Assembly (NCBI GenBank): GCA_020726505.1
Contig: JAHLEZ010000040.1
Location: 124,001-188,000, forward strand
Reading direction: 5' to 3'
Length of the DNA: 64,000 bases
Origin: Leptodontidium sp. MPI-SDFR-AT-0119
Taxonomy: Eukaryota; Ascomycota; Leotiomycetes; Helotiales; Leptodontidiaceae
Within the stretch, counting starts at the first letter, position 1. Every line of letters begins with the position of its first letter. Positions 9,092 to 20,598 of this stretch are shown here, piece by piece. The notes beneath the pieces were generated by a model. That model did no database searches. It saw nothing but the letters and a program-made list of their open reading frames with translations, and was not told where the DNA came from. The position numbers were made by a program, and so were the translations under genes.

Positions 9092-12000
9092 TGTTAAGTT
9101 GAAGGTTCTCAAAGGGACGATAGAGGCGACGATCGATGGACAGGTAGGTTTTCTGGCCGAAGGAGAATGGCAGACACTCGATGTTGACTTTGATGTAGGT
9201 GGTTGAATGAGCCTTCGTGGGTTCGCCAGTTGCCTAAATCGCTTAACCGCACACCGCAACAAGTCATCTTTTTACCTCGTTGAATAAATGTCCGGGCCTG
9301 GGCTTGACTTAGACATGAACCCATTTTCGTATGCTATCCAAATCTTGACAAGAATGCTTCTCAGCATTACCCAAATAGAATGCTTCGCTTGAAGCGGCAC
9401 ATGCTTCTTCATCACCGCGGGGCTCCAGTTAGGGTGGTATTGGAAACTTTGTTGATGCAAGTTATGACTAATACGTCGGGCATGAAACTAATATCATTGT
9501 CTATGGATATGATTCTGAGCTTGGCGTGGATGTCCTGAAGAATAGAATGAACGAAGTTTATGTGTGTGGTCAATTCCTTTTCAATTTTTAAGCAAGGACC
9601 CGAGTCTGTCTTCACTACTGCTGAAACAGAACATTCCCAAATTATGTCTTAACTCCACTCAAACTTAGATTACTCCACTATCCAAGATTTCCTTAATTGA
9701 AGAGACAAAGGCAGATATTCTTCATGTCTCGTAGATGAGCAAGCTCCTTTTCCTGCTGCGTGAAAGGAAATGTCCAAAACTCCGGTCATTTTCCAGAAGC
9801 CTCGGGTATCGAAGATGGCATGTCGCACGCCAAATTTAATTCAAGGACTCTTTGCGGGTAGCTTCTGATATTTTCTGACGTTCGACAACCTCACGAGTAA
9901 AGCAAAAGACTTATCGCGAATCCCAAAATATCCAGATGGGTTGTGAAAATATGCATTTTCGAAAATCGCTTCCATGAAACTATTCATGCGTCCTCTTTGA
10001 TCCAAGGGAAACGACCTAACTGAACTGTTCCACAGCATTCCAGATCATTCAGAAATGTACAGTCGTAAAGACATGAGCCAACAGCACAACAAAATTTAAA
10101 TTAATGATCAGATGAACAGGAAGAAAAAGGGGAAAGAAGTAAAGCTTCGCAAGGGAACTAGGATGAGAAAAAGGAAAGAAGGGCATGCAAAAGAAAACGC
10201 AAACTAAACTTGCTGATAAATAACTTCAATCTACCCGTTCCCACAATCGTGGGAGCCTCAATTATTCGGACCGTCTCACAAAGCCTGGCGTGGGCCAATC
10301 CCGGATTAATCACTTTTCGGCGGGAGTCCGGTAGTTAAGAAACATGGTGTTAGATCTACTCTGGGAAGACCCTGTCACAGAATCTAGGCTTAGCTCCCGA
10401 TGTGGGTGTAATCCGGAATCCGTGGGATGAAATGACAGCTAAATGTGCTGAGTTTGTGTGTGATGATATCCATAGGTTGAAGTTCCAGAAACCTTCTTAT
10501 TTCAATCTACAAACAAGACATCTGATATGTTGATTCCTCTGACGAGGTGGCGAAAAACCGCGTAACATTCTGACTTTCTGAGTTTATTTTTTCTCTCTCT
10601 TCGCAAGATAACGTCACGCATAGCACAAGCCCCTGCCAAGATCAAATCTAACATGCAGATCTCCCAGACTCCCATGACCATGTCGCAATCAGAGCCAGGC
10701 GGTTGATTTGATTGATAGAAATAGTGGAGAGGAGCGTCCCGCCAAGATCTCCATCCATCCTCCTTCCTGATCCCCTCATGGCCCCGTTCAACGTTTCGTC
10801 CGTTTTCCATGTTTCGATTCTTTGGAGACAGTCGTCCGAACTTTCTTCCTGCCTGCCTTGGGAAAGCTCCCTGTATCCCAAAGTAGGAGAGGGGCTGTAT
10901 ATTTGTTACCAAGTTGGGATTCGGATGGAGCGGAGGCATCTTGAACAAGAGAAAGTCTGAAGGCGACATGGCCCGCGTCCATCGATGTTGACAAAACTCT
11001 AATTCTGCCCTGTTTCATGCACACAATAGCGTACGAGCAACTCTGAAGATAGATACACAGCCCGGCGATCTGGTCTGGTATGCGTGGAAAGAAAAGAAAG
11101 ATCTAGAAAACGAACCAAAGCAAAAAGCTTGTCTGCCCAGTCTGTCTTCAAACTCTCTCTCGCCAAGTTCTTTCTTTAACCACCGATGTCGCTCGACAAG
11201 CCCGCTTCCATCTTCTTTCCTCATCTGAAGAAGAGAATGAAACATATTGCTGGTGCCACATATGGATCCAGATTCGAGCGACGTGGGGAGTCTGGACGCA
11301 GTGAACATACACATGCAAGAGCGGCCCCTCCACTCCCACTCCCACGAGGTACCATCGCTTAGAGAATTGAGATTTGAAAACTCCTGACAGGATAAAAACC
11401 GGACTCAACCCACAAGATTAGATAACAAGATCTCGATCAGTGACCATCTCCCGGGCCATGCACAGCGCTAGACATTCTTCTGGAAGGTCTGGCGAGTACT
11501 GTAAGGTTCCCTCCCTAATCCTAATCAACTCCGTTCCGTTCTGTGCAGAATGACAGCATGACAGGGGACATAAAAAGTAAATTACGCCACCCGGTCATCT
11601 TCCCGACGCTGTTGTTTCGAAAGTTCCAACTGCCGTCGGTTCATCCGAAGATGGCATGAAGAACTTCTCTCTCCAAGGCCAAGTCCTGCTCTTGGAGTTG
11701 AGACTCGGTGCTCACAGACCAAAAACAGATACACCAAGACCACAGCCTCATCCAATCCTCTTGTTGTGCTTCAGCATCCCGGAATTCATAATAAACGTGG
11801 CGTCAAGCGAGTCAGAAAGAAACTGCGTGTCCTCCGATAAAGTATTTCCTGGGCTCCCAGAAACTCAAAACTGCGGATCTGAACTGGACCGACCCAGAGA
11901 CCCTGAGAAAGAGGAGACCAATCAACCCATCTACACATCTTCTCTCAGCCAACGAAAAGGAAACGAAACATCCCCGTTTTCTCCCCTTGGATTTCTCATG

Positions 12001-12306
12001 CCCCGTCACATATCCACAGCCACAACTCAAAGCTTGACAAAGCCTGGTTCAGAGACAGGCATGTAGGCATGATGGCCGAAGAGAGGGGAGAGAGGTGATG
12101 CTGCCAAGAGCTGTCAATAACACCTTCCCAGTCCAGAGGGTCCGAAGACGAAATTAGTAGAACTTAGATTGAATGCTGGAATATCTGTCTGTATAAAGCC
12201 AGCTAGGTTTCCGCCTTGCAAAGTTTCTCTACCACCCACGTCAAGTCTCTTGTTCTGTACTGTACTGCACAATACAATACAATACTGACTACCACACTCC
12301 TTCAAA
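9092..12306. other. Gene-poor intergenic region of about 3.2 kb
   Basis: No intact gene is supported. It holds a decayed reading frame on the minus strand (9412-10074) and, at the right, the presumed promoter of the FMN oxidase gene. Several ATG-initiated frames of 80-155 codons show no domain, codon bias or splicing logic and were not called. Confidence 0.5.
9412..10074 (-). pseudogene. Possible decayed gene of unknown family
   Basis: From an ATG at 10074 the minus-strand frame continues for 221 codons and is broken by only four stops, at 10045-10047 (TGA), 9841-9843 (TGA), 9670-9672 (TAA) and 9649-9651 (TAA). TGA and TAA could arise from CGA and CAA by C-to-T change, as in repeat-induced point mutation. 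The family was not recognised. Fewer stops than expected by chance is the only support, so this is tentative. Confidence 0.3.
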
Positions 12307-13630
12307 ATGCATTCGTTTTTAATTATTCTTCCTCTCGTCGCGACTGCGCTTGCAGCTCGTCCATATATCAATGAAGCCGATACTGGGTATTTACCCCTCC
12401 AACCCGTCGAAATGAGGAACTCAACACTAATCAGCCTCCAGAATCGATGATGTCCTAGGCTCAACAGCCACAGGCGAGCTCCCACCTCTCGCTAGCATGA
12501 TCGGCCTCCCAGATTTCGAATGGGCAGCCCGCAAGTTCATGAACACCACAGCATACACCTACTACCGCAACGGTGCTGCCGGAGAGTGGTCGTACAGAAA
12601 CAACCTCGAGATCTTCGCACGCTACAGATTCCGCCCTCGTGTCCTCGGCGCGGATGTCACTGGTATCGAGTCGACCCTCCCAACTACCCTTCTCGGATAC
12701 AACTTTTCCATGCCCATTTTCATCAGTCCCGCTGCTAGAGGTGGATATGCGAATCCCGCTGGTGAGGAGGGTTTGGTGAAGGCTGCTGGAGAGGCCGGTA
12801 TTCTGTACATGGTGAGTACTTCCGGAGAGAGATGAAGTGAGTCGAGCTGACAGTTTTAGCCTTCCGGATTCTCTACCTTGACCATGGAGCAGATTTCCGC
12901 TATGAAAGTCCAGAACGGCACATATGGGCCTCAAACTGTTTTCCAACAGGTACTCTCCATATCCCGAGATGGCTCAGATACATGTACTAACGATCCACAG
13001 ATCTACCTTAGCGAGAGTCTCAACCAAAGCGCCATCAACTTCAGACGCGCCGAGACTACCGGTGCCAAGGCAATCGTTATGACCGTCGACTCAGCCGGAG
13101 ATGGAGACCGCCATCGTGCCATGCGATACGGTGTCGGATCCGCCGATTCGGCATACACTTACCAGACCTGGGATTACTTCAAGCAGCTCCAGAACTTGAC
13201 CACCCTTCCCATCATCATGAAGGGTATAATGACCGTCGAGGACGCACAACTCGCATACGACAACGGCGTCAAGGCCATCATCCTCTCCAACCACGGCGCT
13301 CGTCAATTGGACGGAGCTCCTTCTTCCCTGGAGACTGCTCTTGAGATCCATGCTACGGCTCCAGAGCTGTTCAAGCAGATGGAGATCTATGCTGATGGTG
13401 GTGTCCGATATGGTTCCGATGTTTTGAAGCTCCTCGCGCTCGGTGTCAAGGCTGTCGGTCTTGGTCGCCCATTCATGTACGCCAACTGCTATGGTACTGA
13501 GGGTGTTGCCAAGGCCATCTCCATCCTGAAGAGAGAGATCTCCATCGATGCTGCGAACTTGGGTGTTGGTGACTTGAAGAAGATTGACCCTTCATTCGTC
13601 AAGTGGGAGAACAACAACTGGTGGTCTTGA
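12307..13630 (+). CDS. Secreted FMN-dependent 2-hydroxy-acid oxidase
   Basis: Predicted exons 12307-12386, 12442-12811, 12860-12949 and 13001-13630 give 389 residues. An N-terminal hydrophobic segment (MHSFLIILPLVATALAA) is a signal peptide. The rest is the FMN-binding TIM barrel of the lactate/glycolate oxidase family: YTYYRNGAAGEW early, PIFISPAA for FMN binding, MTVDSAGDGDR, the active-site SNHGARQLDG with catalytic His and Arg (usual form SNHGGRQLD), then YADGGVRYGSDVLKLLALG and VGLGRPF for the phosphate site. There is no cytochrome b5 domain, so oxygen is the likely electron acceptor, giving a 2-keto acid and hydrogen peroxide or a decarboxylated product. Secretion is predicted from the leader only. 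Substrate is unknown. Confidence 0.88.
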
Positions 13631-13737
13631 AAGGTGTAAGAGATGGTGTAGATATTCAATTCTGTATATATTTAGGAAGGAAGGTGTGTTGTATATAGCC
13701 AAGGCATTAGCTTGTCATGAAACCAATCGTGGAGATA

Positions 13738-14626
13738 TCACACTTGTGATCTTCCATTTGAGAAAGTATTTGTCTTGACCTTCGTCCCTCCTGACTTCAT
13801 CCAAAACCCGGAATCCCTGTAGATCTTGCTCTCCCTCCCAGAAAGCTGTCTCCATTCCTTGAAAACGAACCAGATTCTCCATGCGATCAACACCACGAGA
13901 GTAGCAGGGATGGTAACAGCCCAATACACCCATAATCGAGAGCTGAGAACAGAATCCGCAGGAGCTTGCCAATCGAAGAGAGGCATAGCGAAATATGCTT
14001 AGGAGGCTGTCAACTCTCGTAGCTAGCTAACGGAGACAGTCGAGGAGACGTACAGCGACAAAGGTACCAGGAAGGAAGGCCATGGTTAACACAGCAATAG
14101 CTTTCATAGCTGACGAGTCTCGCTTGCTTTCTCGCGCAATATCTCTGCTTTGTTCAGCGAGTCGGTAGTTCTGTCCAGAGGCCCCATAGTTCAGGGAATT
14201 TCCGAGAGTGATGTTACGGCTTTCGAGCTATCTACTTGTCAGTCTTGTATGGACATGAAGCTTTGAGAGAAAGAATCGTACACCTGATCGATTCAACTGC
14301 GAGTAACTTTGGGCTCGCTTCAATCGCAACAGCCGAAAGTCCAACCCGTCAACAAGGTATTCGAATCGGCTGTGAATTTTCTGGCCTGCAGCATTGAATT
14401 TGACTTTCTGCTCTTCAAGAAGAGTGCTGAGATCCAGATCTCCGAACCAAGACATCATTTCAGTGCCCATCTTGATACCAAATTCAGCCTTCTCCAGAAG
14501 CCCAATGATTGTCTGCTCATTCCCCAACGCCTTGGCGGCCTCTTCCTCCAGGTTAGAGTTCTCCTGCTTCAGTTGCTTGAAGCGCTCCTCCGTATGCAAT
14601 GCGCGCGATGGACCAAGCGGTCAAGC
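13738..14626 (-). pseudogene. CorA-like transporter, C-terminal fragment
   Basis: Three pieces read as the C-terminal part of a fungal CorA-like Mg2+-transporter-type protein: a helical piece (HTEERFKQLKQ... ending near 14282), a middle exon about 14054-14227 with RDSSAMKAIAVLTMAFLPG (stalk and first membrane helix), and a last exon with MPLFDW and LWVYWAVTIPATLVVLIAW (second helix), stopping at 13738. A TGA lies directly upstream of the first piece (near 14627) and no ATG or plausible upstream exon was found, so the large cytosolic N-terminal domain is missing. The last splice junction does not close cleanly in my reading. Truncated pseudogene is favoured; a short functional protein starting at an internal Met is possible. 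Confidence 0.55.
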
Positions 14627-14854
14627 GTTGATCTCATGACTATGCTGTGAAGTTCTGATAGTGAAATCATGGCCATTCAGGAAGACCTACCTGCTTTGGT
14701 AATTGCCGCTTTACTTGGCTGTGCACGATGTATGCGGCCACAAAAACACGGGAGGAAAGTAAGAAACTGTCCAGAAGAAGAGCATTATTATAACTGACTG
14801 CAACTGCATATGGCAGGAGTCGAAAGAGATTGTAAACAAATCATAGCGACAAGC

Positions 14855-15785
14855 TTAACCGCGTCTGCGAGTAGTTGGGCTCTTTCCCTTGGGAGTCGCA
14901 GTTGACTTTCCAGATGTAGCCGCAACAGGAATCTTCTCCTTTTGTTTGCCCTTGGTAGACTTCTTGGTAGGCGCATTCCAGTAGAAGACCATTTGTGCAG
15001 CCAGGACAGCGTTCAAGGCAAATCCGGCAATAAATCCATACAAGATCAACTTATCATCCACCTCCTGCAATGTAGTGAAGATCCGGGAAAGGGAGCCGAG
15101 GAGATAGTTGAAAACCTGGATTCATGAACGAGTTAGTATAGATTCTGCGAGATGGGGAGTTTTGAAGGAAGCAATAAGGGGTATCTACTGCGAAAGCACT
15201 CAACTGTCCAGTTCCACCTTCTTGCCAAACGGCAAGAATCTGCGGAAGCTTGGCTGCCACACCCAAAGCCCCAGCACCAGCTTGCAAATATCCTAGGGTC
15301 TTCATATCTACGATATTCTTGCTAAAGAGCGTAAAACCACCAGTGGCTAATGCAGCAACGAAAAGTCCAGCAGCACTAGCCTTGCCGCTGTAATGTAGAA
15401 CCAACACAGCAATAACCACATTCTGCACCATGATCAAGCCCGTCTCTCCATATGTGCTGAAAGGGAATTCCTGGCGCATATTGTATGCGAGAGAGATGAG
15501 GTATGCGGATGTTTCGAGGAGGTAGGAGAGGAAGGAGATTCCCGAAGCAGAGCGCGACTTGATCAGCTTGAGAATCTGGGGGACCTTGACGATAGAGGAT
15601 GCTCCGATGATCCCGATTCCAAGACCCTTCGAGATCGCGAGCTTTATACACTCGCTGGACTCGACATCGATGTCGAGGAGGAGTTTCTTGTAGCAAGATT
15701 CGCCGAGGATGGAGACACCGAGGTCATGGATAGGCGCAGGAAGGTTGTGGGTGATAGGTTGAAGGGCGCTGCGAAGAGAATCCAT
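14855..15785 (-). CDS. MPDU1: Mannose-P-dolichol utilization defect 1 protein homolog
   Basis: Exons 15189-15785 and 14855-15115 (intron 15116-15188) give 285 residues from the ATG at 15785. It is a multi-pass protein with two PQ-loop repeats, seen at SIVKVPQILKLIKS and AAKLPQILAVWQEG. MPDU1/Lec35 proteins sit in the endoplasmic reticulum membrane and are needed for use of dolichol-phosphate-mannose and -glucose in N-glycan and GPI synthesis. The C-terminus ends in a Lys/Arg/Thr-rich tail of about 40 residues that is longer than in the ~247-residue human protein. Confidence 0.9.
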
Positions 15786-17416
15786 GATGAAGGTTTGCAG
15801 ATGTATTAAAAGAACGAGAAGTGAAGGTTTGAAGATTATTTGGGTGTCGAGAGAATGTCAAGAGAAGGTTGGAGGCCGATGTGAAGTATTCAGAATATCT
15901 GGTGATAGAACAGGAGGCGAGGCTGTCAGTGCCGGAACAACGTTTGACCGATGACGAGAGGTTTATCCGGGCCCAAATGGATCCTGATATGGCTTTCTTC
16001 TTCCTTCAACCCCCTTTCAGTGTTTTGTTTTCATCGCCTGTCAAGAACAAATAAGCGATGTAAACACTCCAGATAAATATCTACATACTCGAGACCAGAT
16101 GCTGGCCAGTGTCAGATTCCGTCTCTGATTTGTTACCACAATGAAAGAAAGGCCCCTCGAACTTCTTTGCCGGCGCTTGCTCTGCTTTGCTGCTTTGCTG
16201 CTTTTGAAGACACCCCGTCCTGGTAGTTGATCAGTTATCATTCCGATTACTTTCAAACCCGAAGCTATACTTTCCAGTAAAGGCATGAATACCCGTTGGA
16301 TTTTTTATGCCTTTCTGCTTTGACCTCATCGGCCTAGTCTTCATTGAGGCAGAACAAAGTAAGAGGTGAGTTAGGTGGTGATAGCCTTCAACCCCCAAAC
16401 CTCAAGCCCAAAGTTGGGTAGCTGGCTTCTTCCCCTTGTGATTGGTTGTTGACCTTGATCAGCCTTGTTCATGAACTCGCTGCCTCCAACAAGAGTCCCC
16501 GAACCATCAGACGCTTTCACAATCCCATATGGGGCACATCCACTTTGCGAAACTTTGTATTTTCTACGTTGTTTCCCATACGCCTGATTGGAATGCCGTA
16601 CGGCGTTGAGCCTGCATTGAAGCCGACTATTGAAGTAACGTCTACTAGTCTGTGCGGGAGGCTTTTCTATCCGATTTCCATGTGCCGGTTCTGCATAGTT
16701 GCCAATGCTTTGAGTTCCAAAACGCCTCAACCTTCGTGAATAAATGCGCGATTGGTTCGATCCATGCGATCCCTACAAACCGTAAGATCGGTTTTTGGAG
16801 ATCTACTACTACCAACCTCAATCCACAAACGCTCAACGCTTCGTGATCAGGGCGGTTGGAGGTCAGTTCACCACTTCTGTTGGAGTTCACAATACTACCT
16901 CAACGACTTCGTACATCGGAGAATTCTCCATTTGGCCAGCGCACAATCCAATGAGATATACCCCAATAAGATACCAGCGGAGAAGCCCCAGGATTCTGAC
17001 CACTGGGGTGCCGACATCTCTCTTCTCAGTTACTCATCCATATACCATGAGCCAATTGAACGGAGTCGACATGCAGCCATTTCCTCTTAATCATCCATGT
17101 GCACCATGCCACAAATTTCGCAAACGGCGATGTTCATCCACAGGTACATGAAGAATTCATGATAGGTATGAACTTCGCACAGCCACAAGCACTGTCATGT
17201 ACATTCCTTTTACACTCTCCTATTTGGGTTTCTCCCGCACCAAATTTTGTCCCAGGGGTGCATTGGTTCACCTCAACACAGACCCATCTTCCACCACAGG
17301 ATATGCTCAACCTTGTTGTACATATCCCGTGGCTGCTCTCTATTCCTCACCTGAGATTTTGATTAGTTTGGTGAGCATGGGAGCATCAGGTCGGGACAGA
17401 TAGAACAGGGGGAATC
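15786..17416. other. Intergenic region, MPDU1 to receptor gene
   Basis: About 1.6 kb without a supported gene. Short open frames on both strands show no recognisable domain. A CxxCx7C peptide near 17100-17133 is not a valid Zn2Cys6 spacing. Confidence 0.45.
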
Positions 17417-18922
17417 ATGATCATCAAATCAACGACAAAAGATGGCGGCTCTCCACCCTCGAGAAAAATTCGCCTCATCGTTGCGCAGGTAATTTGCATG
17501 GGAGTCACGATTATCGTTGTTGGACTACGTATTTATGCGCGTGCTACGATTCAAGCTGTTGGAAGTGATGACGGGCTGATATTACTTGCTCTGGTAAGCA
17601 ATCCGCCTCTTCAGAGCAGACACAGAGTACTTTGGACTCATCTATCATGTGGAATGACAGCTATTCGCTATCCTATTTACGGTCTGTATCTGCATTTCTA
17701 CTGCAGTGGGATGGACATATCATCTTAAAGATGTTGATGACAAGATTCCCGCTCTCACGGTAGCAGTAAGTTCGTATCGCGACCTTCCTGGGACATTAAG
17801 GAGTCGATATCAGCATGTATTTCTATGCGAGGTCTCAGATATTGTTGGACCATGAAATTGGGGAGAGCAAGAGCTGACTCTGGTGAAGTGGATTGCCCAG
17901 CTACTCTTCACGCCAGCTGTGTCAACGGTGAAGTTGTCCATCTTGATTTTTTACCTCAGGCTATCCACATCGAAGACTTTCCGTTACTTTGTCTTCGGGG
18001 GCATGATATTCGTTGCATTGTGGTTCATAAGCTTTGAGACAGTCATCGCCATGGTATGTAGATCGTCTTTTCTCTCCCACCACTCGACTAATCTTCTAAT
18101 AGACTTGTGATACTCCAGATGATCCTGTTGGATTTACTGGATCTCGCATGGGTCATTGTGTCTCGAATCGCCCCACGACCAAGTATCATGGGATCACGAA
18201 CATTTTAACAGACTTCTTTGTCTATTTCTTACCTATTCCCCTTCTCTGGGGCCTCAACATGCCACGCAAGCGAAGATTTAGTCTCATATTTGTGTTTGCA
18301 GTTGGCGGAATGTACGTGTATCCCCACTCATCCCATCTACCTTCTAACTAAAATTGGGTCCTTCAGTGTTTGTATATTCGGTACTCTCCGCCTCATCTTC
18401 TCCCTGACGGTCGATGCCTCCTCAGATTACACATGGGAAGGATTCTACCTCTGGCTCTTCGCAGCCCTCGAACTCGATCTTGGAATTATCTGCGCCTCAG
18501 CACCCGCCCTGAAGATGTTCATCGTCCGCACCATCCAGAGCAGCTCGGAAAATGAAACTGTGCCAAACATCGCTCAACCAACACCACCCCGAATCTCGCA
18601 ATACATTGGCAACAACGTACGGAACGAAGGGTTGACGTCTCTCTGTAGCGTGGAAGTCAGTGTAGGCTTACCAGAGGAGATGACAATGTCAAAGAATAGC
18701 TTGTATGGGATGAGGAGGGGAAGTTTGGTACCGAAGCGAAACTCGGACATTATTGACGATGAGATTCAGGAAGAGCGAGGGGAGCAGGGAGAGGGAAGTG
18801 GGGGAATCACAAAGACGGTGGAATTCTCTTTTCATGAGGAGTCCACTTCGAATGGAGATGGTAGTGTGCGATCACATCGAGCTTCTACTTCACAGACAGG
18901 ATCGACTGGGCATCCAGGATGA
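17417..18922 (+). CDS. Fungal rhodopsin-family (PTH11/SAT4-type) integral membrane protein
   Basis: Predicted exons 17417-17593, 17661-17765, 17868-18053, 18103-18311 and 18367-18922 total 410 residues in frame; the second acceptor is the least certain. Seven hydrophobic helices are visible, beginning IRLIVAQVICMGVTIIVVG. Diagnostic segments are YARA, VGWTYHL, VSTVKLSILIFYLRL, NILTDFFVYFLPIPLLWGL and FGTLRLIF. These match the fungal-specific heptahelical 'rhodopsin domain' family that includes PTH11-like receptors. A Cys-containing loop (TCDTPDD...MGHC) lies before helix five. The last ~130 residues are a polar, serine-rich cytoplasmic tail. No CFEM domain is present. Likely a plasma-membrane sensor of unknown ligand. 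Confidence 0.8.
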
Positions 18923-18966
18923 GAAATTGAACGGCGAGGTGGAATCTCCATATATGCAATCTCCAA

Positions 18967-19830
18967 CTACTTCGTCTTCCGCCTCACAGCAACAACTGGA
19001 CGCCGATCCGTAACCGCGATCTCGAAATCCAAGACGAAACTTGTCCCTACGCCCATGGCTTCGAATCTAACCCCATATCCGCCAACACTGAATCCCAACT
19101 CTCCAAAACCTCCGGGCGGCCCAAGCGTTTCCTTCATCTCATCGAGAGCATCTTTATCAACGACCAGGTTCCATGCCAAGGTTCTTTGACCTTCGTTCGG
19201 GTGGTCTGATTGAGTACGCTGTAGACGGACTGTCTGTGTCGTGGAGCGAGAATTGGAATCTTGGATGAATATCTTCAGTGGTATGTGAGGTGCGATGTTC
19301 GCGGGTGATCCCAAGGTTATGCTGTGGATAAATGTGAGAAGTTGAGAGGTTCGTGAGATGACATTCGTGAGTTCTCTATGTGGATTGCGTCGTCGATCTC
19401 TGGTGAATGGGATGATGATATCGAGCAGTGTCACAAGGCTATGATGCAACATCCATGAGACGAGTATCCTATCCATCAAGACTCGAATAAATCCTGGTAT
19501 TCTCGAAATCGAGGCGTAACTGGATTTCTCATCGGCAGCAAATCCTGGACCGAACAGTATGTTGAACACGACTTTCAAAATTGCAATTGCCGACACATCA
19601 AGGAGAAGCTGGCCCATCCAGAATGCAGCAACCCCAATCCATACTTCGGATGCCTTCGGAATAACCTCCACAGCAAGAACTTTCCTCAAGCGATGGATTT
19701 TAAGAAGCAGATACTGTAGCGCAAGCATGCACACACAGGCGGTGAACTTCGAACTCCAATCCAGGCCATTTTCTACCCATCTACTCATATTTTCTTTCCC
19801 GAAACCGCCTGTCTCATACGCTCCTGCCAT
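18967..19830 (-). CDS. Uncharacterised membrane protein
   Basis: A single-exon 287-residue protein from an ATG at 19830. Two to three hydrophobic segments lie in the first half (TACVCMLALQYLLLKI, VWIGVAAFWMGQLLLDVSAI, and a weaker one around VTLLDIII). The C-terminal half is soluble, with FGELGFSVGGYGVRF and VLDFEIAV giving a beta-rich look. It ends tail-to-tail with the receptor gene (45 bp between stops). I do not recognise the family and assign no function. Confidence 0.55.
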   Translation of the reverse strand: MAGAYETGGFGKENMSRWVENGLDWSSKFTACVCMLALQYLLLKIHRLRKVLAVEVIPKASEVWIGVAAFWMGQLLLDVSAIAILKVVFNILFGPGFAADEKSSYASISRIPGFIRVLMDRILVSWMLHHSLVTLLDIIIPFTRDRRRNPHRELTNVISRTSQLLTFIHSITLGSPANIAPHIPLKIFIQDSNSRSTTQTVRLQRTQSDHPNEGQRTLAWNLVVDKDALDEMKETLGPPGGFGELGFSVGGYGVRFEAMGVGTSFVLDFEIAVTDRRPVVAVRRKTK

Positions 19831-20598
19831 CAGCTAGACCTGTTCAAAGTCCTAGCAACAGTTATTTGTTCCTTCAGCTTTCATAATGCCAAAGACGCTG
19901 AGATTATAGAGGCGGAACGGAACGGAGAAAAGATGAATAAACAGCAGCAAAGCAAACCCCAAACGCATCCTCGAACCTCTCTCAAATCAAAGTAAAGCGG
20001 CATTTCTCTCCCCCTGCTCGTACCCCCAGCTTACGGGGCTGCGAATACGCCTACCGAATACGGCTTGCTTCCAGAGGACGGTACCGAGTCTTGTCGCAAA
20101 CGAGGACGCCAATTGGATCTTGCTGACGAAGGTCGGGATGATGGCTGTCCGAATGCCGCTGTGAAAAGGAAGGGGATTGAGGGATGCATGCAAGGGAACT
20201 GGAGACTCCATCGGGCGAGCTGATCACCGGGTTTAGAGGCTTTTGTGGAGGGAAGAGGCGGTGTGCCGACTTGCATGAACTGAGGATCATGATCACGTGG
20301 CACGTGAGTTTGGGGAGGTCTTTGAGGATGAGAAGGATTGTTTGGTGGTAGAGTTGTCTTTACTCGTTGGACATCAAGATGAGCGGTTCTGCCGAAATCT
20401 GGGTCTCTGGAAGCTCGGTAGATGGACTTGTTGTTCAACTTCAGGAAGATGACCAACCAAGGCAGCATAACCGAGATGAGATGTTGTTACATTCAAGAAA
20501 ATATAAATCATGCCGATAAGACCCAGAGTTACTCGCTACCTCAATTACTAACAGCTAACACTAGCTAGAAATCCATTCCATCATACAAACGTCCAAAA
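19831..20598. other. Intergenic region
   Basis: A minus-strand ATG frame of 145 codons (20031-20468) is present but has no domain or clear coding character. Otherwise nothing is seen. Confidence 0.4.

Noticed and set aside
8039..9262. Longer kinase-like reading frame starting at 9262
   Set aside because: The codon at 9262 is TTG; the first ATG in frame is at 9091, so the extra 57 residues are probably untranslated.
10502..11408. Several overlapping minus-strand frames of 77-155 codons
   Set aside because: No domain, no intron logic and mutually overlapping in different frames; treated as chance open frames in intergenic DNA.
11656..12066. ATG frame of 136 codons upstream of the FMN oxidase
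   Set aside because: Low-complexity composition without a recognisable domain; overlaps the presumed promoter.
16741..16775. GGTTCGATCC block resembling a tRNA T-loop
   Set aside because: No matching acceptor, D-arm or anticodon arm could be folded around it.
16795..17151. Peptide with CAPCHKFRKRRC resembling a zinc cluster
   Set aside because: Spacing is C-x2-C-x7-C and no second half of a Zn2Cys6 cluster follows.
20031..20468. 145-codon minus-strand ATG frame
   Set aside because: Pro/Ser-rich with no domain; no supporting splice or neighbour evidence.
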